Part shown: in pieces, positions 6,707 to 11,317 of the stretch
Position numbering within the stretch: the first letter of the stretch is position 1
Layout: each line of letters opens with the position of its first letter
From: Rhodospirillales bacterium
GTDB taxonomy: Bacteria; Pseudomonadota; Alphaproteobacteria; Rhodospirillales; Casp-alpha2
Reading direction: 5' to 3'
Length of the DNA stretch: 11,317 bases
Assembly (NCBI GenBank): GCA_021775275.1
Contig: JAJFIE010000014.1
Span: 1 to 11,317 of the forward strand
Notes under the pieces: generated by a model
The model's input: only the letters and a program-made list of their open reading frames with translations
Database searches by the model: none
What the model was told of the DNA's origin: nothing
Position numbers and translations under genes: made by a program

Positions 6707-7780
6707 TCAGGATTCGGGCGGCAACTGCAACTCGTCCGGCCTGATCGTTCGCTTGGGCGACCCTTGACCCTCTCTGGTCCAGTTCAAATGATCCATGCCT
6801 ACTGTGAATATCTTCGAGTCGTATCCGTGGAATATTCTGCCGTCCATCAGAGGACGGTACATGGCGCCAATGCTGTTGTCTTCAATACCCAGTTTTTCAA
6901 ATTCATCCTCAATTACAAAAATGCCGTTGAAGTTGGTGACACAGACCAGCTCATACCCTTTTGCCTTGCCAAGCGCGATCAGTGCGCGAAGTGAACAGCC
7001 CTGTGATTCTCCGGGATCCCGGCTCTGGACAAACATAACGTCATTGGGAACGGTCGGGTTGAACTCGATGATCACCACCCTGGGGCGGTAATTCTGCAAT
7101 GAATACCATATGTGCCAGTCGTTCCCATCGATATCAATGCTAACAAGATCAGGGTTATCCGGGATTGCCGTATTTGAAAGAATATGGTCAAGGCTGTCCT
7201 TGTCCGGATCAAACCCGACCAGTGCTCGCAACATGTGGGCGCGGGTATTTCCCTCAAAATTTCGCACCATTTCATCGTATCGGTCCGAATCTCCCTCGAT
7301 CAATACGCCATCCCAGCCCCGGTCCGCCACCAGCGTGTAAGTGTTGCTGTGCAACTTGCCGTCATAAGCGCCGAATTCTACGCACCACTGATTTTGTTCG
7401 CCAATGACGTCGAAAATCTTTTCCAGTATGCCGTCCTCACCGGATTGCGATGTTTTGTTATTCGCGTGACTGAGCAGATAACGGCTTTCCGCGTTCAGTA
7501 CTGAATCGTCCAGTTTTGCAATCAGCGGACCATGCCGCAAAACAGCAAGCGTTCCCAGAACCTCCGCCGCATAACGTTCCTCGCCCTGTTCCGTGAGAAA
7601 GCCCCACAGAGTATCCAAAATCTCCACGTCAGAAGCTAATGTCGACTTGTCTCTAAAAAATTTATTCCAAATCGCAATGCTGCCGTTTTTCGCAGCCTCC
7701 CGTTCACCCTGATTATAGGCTTCAATTAAACTGTTCAACTCCGCACGCAGTGCCGTATCATCCTCTGGCGTTCGCGTCAT
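6707..7780 (-). CDS. FkbM-like SAM-dependent methyltransferase
   Basis: The protein has 357 residues from the ATG at 7778-7780, with GGAAAGG about 7 bases upstream. A TTG one codon earlier is possible but less likely. The N-terminal 100 residues are helical and acidic with no known motif. From about 108 the sequence shows NKTSQSGEDGILEKIF, then the SAM-binding motif WCVEFGAYDG (132-141), GVLIEGD (158-164) and SIDIDGNDWHIW (214-225), analogous to the IDxEGxE block of FkbM enzymes. This pattern belongs to the FkbM-like group often annotated only as hypothetical or methyltransferase. It is not an obvious close duplicate of the downstream FkbM gene, since the motifs and spacing differ. The gap to that gene is 205 bases with a hairpin, so co-transcription is uncertain. 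The SulP gene ends 137 bases upstream. The acceptor is unknown and methyl transfer is inferred from the motifs. Confidence 0.82.
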   Translation of the reverse strand: MTRTPEDDTALRAELNSLIEAYNQGEREAAKNGSIAIWNKFFRDKSTLASDVEILDTLWGFLTEQGEERYAAEVLGTLAVLRHGPLIAKLDDSVLNAESRYLLSHANNKTSQSGEDGILEKIFDVIGEQNQWCVEFGAYDGKLHSNTYTLVADRGWDGVLIEGDSDRYDEMVRNFEGNTRAHMLRALVGFDPDKDSLDHILSNTAIPDNPDLVSIDIDGNDWHIWYSLQNYRPRVVIIEFNPTVPNDVMFVQSRDPGESQGCSLRALIALGKAKGYELVCVTNFNGIFVIEDEFEKLGIEDNSIGAMYRPLMDGRIFHGYDSKIFTVGMDHLNWTREGQGSPKRTIRPDELQLPPES

Positions 7781-7793
7781 CAACCAACCTTTC

Positions 7794-7814
7794 CGTCCGA
7801 ATCTTGTACGGACG
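7794..7814 (-). promoter_or_regulatory. Hairpin next to the ribosome binding site of the FkbM-like gene
   Basis: CGTCCG (7794-7799) and CGGACG (7809-7814) are exact reverse complements around a 9-base loop. In the minus-strand message the hairpin ends directly at the GGAAAGG ribosome site (7788-7794) of the methyltransferase-like gene. A second hairpin stands a few bases upstream in the same leader. It may affect translation start, but the 6-bp stem could also be chance. Confidence 0.4.
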
Positions 7815-7825
7815 AGCCTACCACT

Positions 7826-7849
7826 TTCGGGCCGTCAGCCCGAATTTTT
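7826..7849 (+). terminator. Intrinsic-terminator-like hairpin with T-run, plus-strand orientation
   Basis: TTCGGGC (7826-7832), loop CGTCA, GCCCGAA (7838-7844), then TTTTT (7845-7849). This is a 7-bp GC-rich stem followed by five T residues, a standard Rho-independent layout on the plus strand. Read on the minus strand the T-run is on the wrong side. Yet both neighbouring genes (SulP and the FkbM-like gene) are on the minus strand, so no plus-strand gene precedes it. It may stop antisense transcripts or form a leader hairpin for the minus-strand gene. Confidence 0.6.
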
Positions 7850-7917
7850 CCTCGTGGTCTATTAATGAAAGCATCAATGTTGCCGATCGCCCCGGCATGA
7901 TAGATCACAAACCGGAT

Positions 7918-9543
7918 TTAGTGCCCGCCGCCCAGTATCCCGGTCTTGACCGAGTAATCCACGGCAACGCCGTAACTCGGATCATCATCGGAATCGACCA
8001 TAAGCTGTCCTGCGCGATTGAGAAGTTGATGGCAGTCCCGGGACAAATGGCGAAGCTGAAGCGTCTTTCCCAACGCCTCATACTTGGACGCAAGCGCTTC
8101 AATGGCCTGTAGCGCGGATTGATCGACAATACGGCTGTTCATGAAATCGACAATAACGGCTTCGGGATCACTCTTCGGATCGAAAATTTCGGCAAATCCG
8201 TCCGTCGATCCAAAAAACAACGGCCCTTCAATCCGATAGACTCTGGCGCCTTCGGGCGTCATCTGGTTAACCGCATGGATACGGGTCGCATTGTTCCAGG
8301 CATAGGCCAATGCAGAGACAACAACGCCAACAACGACGGCGATGGCAAGATCGCTCATCACCGTGACAACTGTAACCAATCCCATTACCAAAGCATCGGT
8401 CAAGGGAATGAGGCGTAATATCTTCAGGCTCTGCCAGGCAAAGGTCCCGATGACCACCATCAACATGACACCGACCAGTGCGGCAAGCGGTATCTGCTCA
8501 ATCATACTGGAGGCTACAAGAATAAAAGTGAGCAGGAACAAGGCCGCCGAAATACCTGAAAGCCGGGTGCGTCCACCCGATTTTACATTGATCATGGACT
8601 GGCCGATCATGGCGCAACCGCCCATACCGCCAAAGAATCCCGTCACCGTATTAGCCAGGCCCTGGGCAATGCATTCCCGCGACGCGCCACCGCGTTTGCC
8701 GGTAATTTCGCCGACCAGATTGAGTGTCAGCAGGCTCTCGATCAGACCAATAGCGGCAAGGATCAGCGCATAAGGAATAATGATTTTCAGGGTCTCCAGG
8801 GTCAATGGGACCATGGCAATATGAAACAGCGGCAACCCGCCTTCGATGGATGCCAGATCACCCACACGCGGCACATCAATGCCGAAGAAGATGACAATGG
8901 CGGCGACCACAACAATGCCCGCAAGTGGCGCCGGGATGGCTGATGTAATCTTGGGCATCACCCAAATGATGGCCATGGTTAGCGCAACAAGCCCCAGCAT
9001 GATGGCCAGTGGCCAGCCGGTCATCCAGACCTTTGCGCCGTCGAGGCCCGGAACCTGAAACTGGGTGAGTTGGGCCAGAAAAATGACAATGGCGAGACCG
9101 TTGACGAAACCCAGCATGACAGGGTGGGGCACGAGGCGGATGAATTTGCCAAGATGGGATATGCCAGCCAGAACCTGCAATATCCCCCTCAGGACGACGG
9201 TGGCGAACAGGTATTCGACGCCGTGGCTGGCGACAAGTGACACCATGACCACAGCGAGCGCACCGGTCGCACCAGAAATCATCCCCGGACGACCACCAAT
9301 GACTGCCGTAATCAATCCTACGATAAAGGCTGCATAAAGACCGACAAGCGGATGAACGCCCGCGACAAACGAGAACGCCACAGCTTCCGGAACCAGCGCC
9401 AGGGCAACGGTGAGGCCGGCAAGTAGTTCGATTTTGATACGCGTGGGAGTAAACGACGGTAAATTGGAATCTTTCCAATCTGAAACCGAGAGACGATCAA
9501 CAAAGGCGGCAAGCGTTGGCTTGATCACGTGGCACAGGTCCAT
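7918..9543 (-). CDS. SulP-family anion transporter with C-terminal STAS domain
   Basis: The protein has 541 residues. It has the SulP (SLC26-like) layout: a hydrophobic core of many helices from about 37 to 418 and a cytoplasmic STAS domain from about 430 to 535. Family marks are GLTVALALVPEAVAFSFVAG (43-62), PLVGLYAAF, the GATGALAVV segment (91-99) and TGFFGGMGGCAMIGQSMINV (301-320), followed by KSGGRTRLSG. The STAS part reads VYRIEGPLFFGST, then AVIVDFMNSRIVDQSALQAIE. Members carry sulfate, bicarbonate, dicarboxylates or other anions, often with Na+ or H+; sequence alone does not choose between them, and no carbonic anhydrase or sulfate-assimilation gene is adjacent. The first 36 residues are hydrophilic and the Shine-Dalgarno before the ATG is poor. 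A GTG at codon 6 is another possible start. It is divergent from the M20 gene across a 119-base gap. Confidence 0.93.
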   Translation of the reverse strand: MDLCHVIKPTLAAFVDRLSVSDWKDSNLPSFTPTRIKIELLAGLTVALALVPEAVAFSFVAGVHPLVGLYAAFIVGLITAVIGGRPGMISGATGALAVVMVSLVASHGVEYLFATVVLRGILQVLAGISHLGKFIRLVPHPVMLGFVNGLAIVIFLAQLTQFQVPGLDGAKVWMTGWPLAIMLGLVALTMAIIWVMPKITSAIPAPLAGIVVVAAIVIFFGIDVPRVGDLASIEGGLPLFHIAMVPLTLETLKIIIPYALILAAIGLIESLLTLNLVGEITGKRGGASRECIAQGLANTVTGFFGGMGGCAMIGQSMINVKSGGRTRLSGISAALFLLTFILVASSMIEQIPLAALVGVMLMVVIGTFAWQSLKILRLIPLTDALVMGLVTVVTVMSDLAIAVVVGVVVSALAYAWNNATRIHAVNQMTPEGARVYRIEGPLFFGSTDGFAEIFDPKSDPEAVIVDFMNSRIVDQSALQAIEALASKYEALGKTLQLRHLSRDCHQLLNRAGQLMVDSDDDPSYGVAVDYSVKTGILGGGH

Positions 9544-9607
9544 TTTGAGAAAGTTTGAATTCTGCGGTGTTCATAAAGAAGAATGATCTTCATGCAAAGT
9601 AAAACCG

Positions 9608-9636
9608 TTGCTGTCAATTGTCCTGACTGATATCAG
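9608..9636 (+). promoter_or_regulatory. Possible promoter and palindrome upstream of the M20 gene
   Basis: TTGCTG (9608-9613) and TATCAG (9631-9636) are 17 bases apart and would start a message about 20 bases before the M20 ATG. Matches to the sigma-70 consensus are only 3 and 4 of 6. The -10-like part is inside a perfect 10-bp palindrome, CTGATATCAG (9627-9636), where a dimeric regulator could bind. On the other strand a perfect TTGACA (9612-9617) faces the SulP gene, but without a good -10. Weak evidence from pattern only. Confidence 0.3.
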
Positions 9637-9662
9637 ACGGTGAGTGATGCTGAACGGAGCGC

Positions 9663-10838
9663 ATGGTGAACAAGATGACCGATTTGCAAAGCGAGATGCA
9701 GGACTGGCGTCACGATATTCATAAACACCCGGAACTGGGCTTTTGCGAACAACGCACGGCAGCGAAAGTCGCGGACCTCTTGGCCAACTTCGGGTTGGAA
9801 GTACACACAGGAATCGGCGCCACCGGCGTGGTCGGCGTATTGCGTCGGGGGGAAAGTGACCGGGCCATCGGGTTGCGCGCCGACATGGACGCCTTGCCCA
9901 TTCAGGAAGCCAACGACTTCCCGTACCGCTCGGTCAACGACAAGGTCTTTCATGGCTGTGGCCATGATGGCCATACGACCATGTTATTGGGCGCAGCCAA
10001 ACGACTGGCCGCAGATGGCGGCTTTGATGGAACGGCCTACTTCATTTTTCAGCCGAGCGAGGAGGATGGCCGGGGCGCGCTATCCATGATCGATGACGGT
10101 TTGTTCGAGCGCTTTCCCATGGAGGCGGTCTACGGGATGCATAACATGCCGGGTATTCCCGCCGGGCACTTCGCCGTGCGTAAAGGCTCGATCATGACGT
10201 CCGAAGATATCTTCGTCATCACCATCAATGGACGCGGCGGCCATGCCTCCATGCCCGACCGCACGATAGACCCCGTGGTGATCGGGGCGGAGGTTATTCT
10301 GGCATTGCAGACCATTGTTTCACGCTCCGTCGGCCCCCAGGACTGGGCCGTGGTATCGGTGACCGAGATGCTGACCGACGGCGCACGCAATGTCATTCCA
10401 TCCCGGGTCATTATCAAAGGTGATTGCCGTGCCCTGTCGGTGGAAACGCAGGACCGCATCGAGAGCCGTATGCGCCAGATTGTGGCGGGCATCTGCACTG
10501 CACATAATGCTGAAGGTCAGGTTGAGTACCGGCGTGAGTTCGTCGCCACGGTGAACACACCAACCGAAACCGAGGTCGCCATTGCCGCCGCCCGTCAGGT
10601 GGCTGCTGAAACCGGCGAAGTCAGTGTTAATCCCGACTGCCCGACCTGCTCTGCCTCAGAGGATTTCGCCCGCATGCTGCAACAGAAGCCCGGCTGTTAT
10701 ATGCTGATTGGTAACGGCGTTGATGGACACTGCGGTTCTTCATTGCACAATTCCCACTATGACCTGAACGATGATATTCTCGGTATCGGTTGCGCCTACT
10801 GGATTGCCTTGGTGGAGAACCAGCTACCGTTGCGTTAA
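9663..10838 (+). CDS. M20D-family amidohydrolase (hippurate hydrolase / N-acyl-amino-acid amidohydrolase type)
   Basis: This 391-residue cytosolic metallo-amidohydrolase cleaves the amide bond of N-acyl amino acids or similar conjugates. Motifs of the M20D group: RHDIHKHPELGFCE (16-29), GLRADMDALPI (70-80), HGCGHDGHTTMLLG (97-110) with likely metal ligands Cys99 and His101, FQPSEEDGRGA (129-139) with the Glu133/Glu134 pair, GMHNMPGIP (158-166) with His160, and SSLHNSHYDLND (359-370) with His362. The dimerisation lid begins around 180 and holds GRGGHASMPDRTIDPV. All expected metal and catalytic positions are present, so it should be active. The Shine-Dalgarno GGAG (9656-9659) lies only 3 bases before the ATG but 6 before the GTG next to it, so the true start may be the GTG at 9666. 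The substrate (hippurate, indole-acetyl amino acid, or another) is not determined. Confidence 0.94.
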   Translation: MVNKMTDLQSEMQDWRHDIHKHPELGFCEQRTAAKVADLLANFGLEVHTGIGATGVVGVLRRGESDRAIGLRADMDALPIQEANDFPYRSVNDKVFHGCGHDGHTTMLLGAAKRLAADGGFDGTAYFIFQPSEEDGRGALSMIDDGLFERFPMEAVYGMHNMPGIPAGHFAVRKGSIMTSEDIFVITINGRGGHASMPDRTIDPVVIGAEVILALQTIVSRSVGPQDWAVVSVTEMLTDGARNVIPSRVIIKGDCRALSVETQDRIESRMRQIVAGICTAHNAEGQVEYRREFVATVNTPTETEVAIAAARQVAAETGEVSVNPDCPTCSASEDFARMLQQKPGCYMLIGNGVDGHCGSSLHNSHYDLNDDILGIGCAYWIALVENQLPLR

Positions 10839-10902
10839 CGCGCCATTGCCCTAAACTTCCACGGTCTATCAGGTAATCGTGGCGGACAAGGGGAAACAGG
10901 CA

Positions 10903-11317
10903 ATGACCGTACACAGCGAAAAAATGACCTTCATCGGCGCACAGGGAGATCAACTGGCAGCGCGGCTCGATCTACCGGATGGTGATCCGGTGGGGTATGC
11001 GCTTTTCGCGCACTGTTTTACCTGTACCAAGGATATTTTTGCCGCATCCCGTGTTGCCGAGGGTCTCACAAGCCACGGTATTGCGGTGCTGCGCTTTGAT
11101 TTCACCGGTCTGGGCGCCAGTGAGGGTGAATTCGCCAATACCAACTTTTCATCCAACGTCGGTGACTTGGTCGCGGCGGCCAATCACATGCGCAACCACT
11201 TGCGGGCCCCGGTCATCCTGATCGGACATTCCCTGGGCGGTGCGGCCGTGCTTGCCGCCGCCGGCCAAATTCCGGAGGCGAAGGCCGTCTGCACCATTGG
11301 CGCTCCGTCCGATCCCG
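10903..11317 (+). CDS. Alpha/beta hydrolase, probably the N-terminal part of a hydrolase-OsmC fusion (3' end outside window)
   Basis: Translation from the ATG at 10903 gives 138 residues before the window edge, with no stop. GGGGA lies about 8 bases upstream. The sequence [27 protein letters not shown], then [46 protein letters not shown] and [16 protein letters not shown] is that of an alpha/beta hydrolase. Ser in GHSLGG is the nucleophile, and HCFTC forms the oxyanion region. This exact style, especially [15 protein letters not shown] and [12 protein letters not shown], is what I know from proteins annotated as bifunctional alpha/beta hydrolase/OsmC family protein, where a C-terminal OsmC (peroxide-reducing Cys) domain follows. 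That second half is not visible here and is inferred. The gene follows the M20 gene by 64 bases on the same strand and may share its message. The natural substrate is unknown. Confidence 0.85.
   Translation, partial: MTVHSEKMTFIGAQGDQLAARLDLPDGDPVGYALFAHCFTCTKDIFAASRVAEGLTSHGIAVLRFDFTGLGASEGEFANTNFSSNVGDLVAAANHMRNHLRAPVILIGHSLGGAAVLAAAGQIPEAKAVCTIGAPSDP

Noticed and set aside
8876..9478. A 200-codon minus-strand frame inside the SulP gene
   Set aside because: It is the same strand in another frame, rich in Arg, Cys and His with no domain. It is a shadow of the SulP coding sequence.
9463..9479. Inverted repeat ATTGGAA-TCT-TTCCAAT
   Set aside because: It lies inside the SulP coding region (codons for DWKDSN) near the start. 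A 7-bp stem there is plausibly chance.
10859..10881. CCACG...CGTGG pairing between the M20 and hydrolase genes
   Set aside because: Five base pairs around a loop of about 13 bases and no T-run. It is not a terminator and may be chance.

Overview
The window reads as an ordinary stretch of chromosome from a Gram-negative bacterium, most likely an alphaproteobacterium. The basis is moderate-to-high GC, dense single-gene and short-operon packing, Shine-Dalgarno starts, and the character of the proteins: an alpha/beta hydrolase of the hydrolase-OsmC fusion type, an FHA-trypsin membrane protease and a SulP permease. The placement is inference from protein style; there is no rRNA or tRNA to anchor it. 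I see no tRNA, rRNA, CRISPR array, transposase or prophage gene.

Layout from left to right. (1) The C-terminal end of a TetR-type regulator (+) enters from the left edge and converges, with a 10-base gap, on an aldo/keto reductase (-). (2) Upstream of the reductase on the same strand is a membrane-anchored trypsin-like protease with an N-terminal FHA-like domain. (3) Divergent from the protease is a stand-alone ACR3-type arsenite efflux permease (+). (4) Then comes a minus-strand block, in transcription order: a SulP anion transporter with a STAS domain, an FkbM-like methyltransferase with a hairpin-rich leader, a second and longer FkbM methyltransferase, a DUF427 protein and a RidA-like protein. 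The last three are translationally coupled, with overlaps of 8 and 4 bases. (5) Divergent from the SulP gene is an M20D amidohydrolase (+), followed by the start of an alpha/beta hydrolase (+) cut by the right edge.

How the genes may work together. The clearest functional unit is the coupled set FkbM methyltransferase - DUF427 - RidA-like, where stop and start codons overlap. The RidA-like member has Asn where active RidA enamine/imine deaminases have their key Arg, so it probably does not do the standard RidA reaction. The FkbM-like methyltransferase just upstream may belong to the same programme, but a 205-base gap containing a perfect hairpin separates it. The other genes (reductase, protease, arsenite pump, anion transporter, amidohydrolase, hydrolase) look like independent housekeeping or stress units.

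Nothing here is clearly a new defence or mobile system. The items most worth a second look are the coupled FkbM/DUF427/RidA-like set, the structured leader and plus-strand terminator before the first methyltransferase, and the FHA-TM-coiled coil-trypsin protein.
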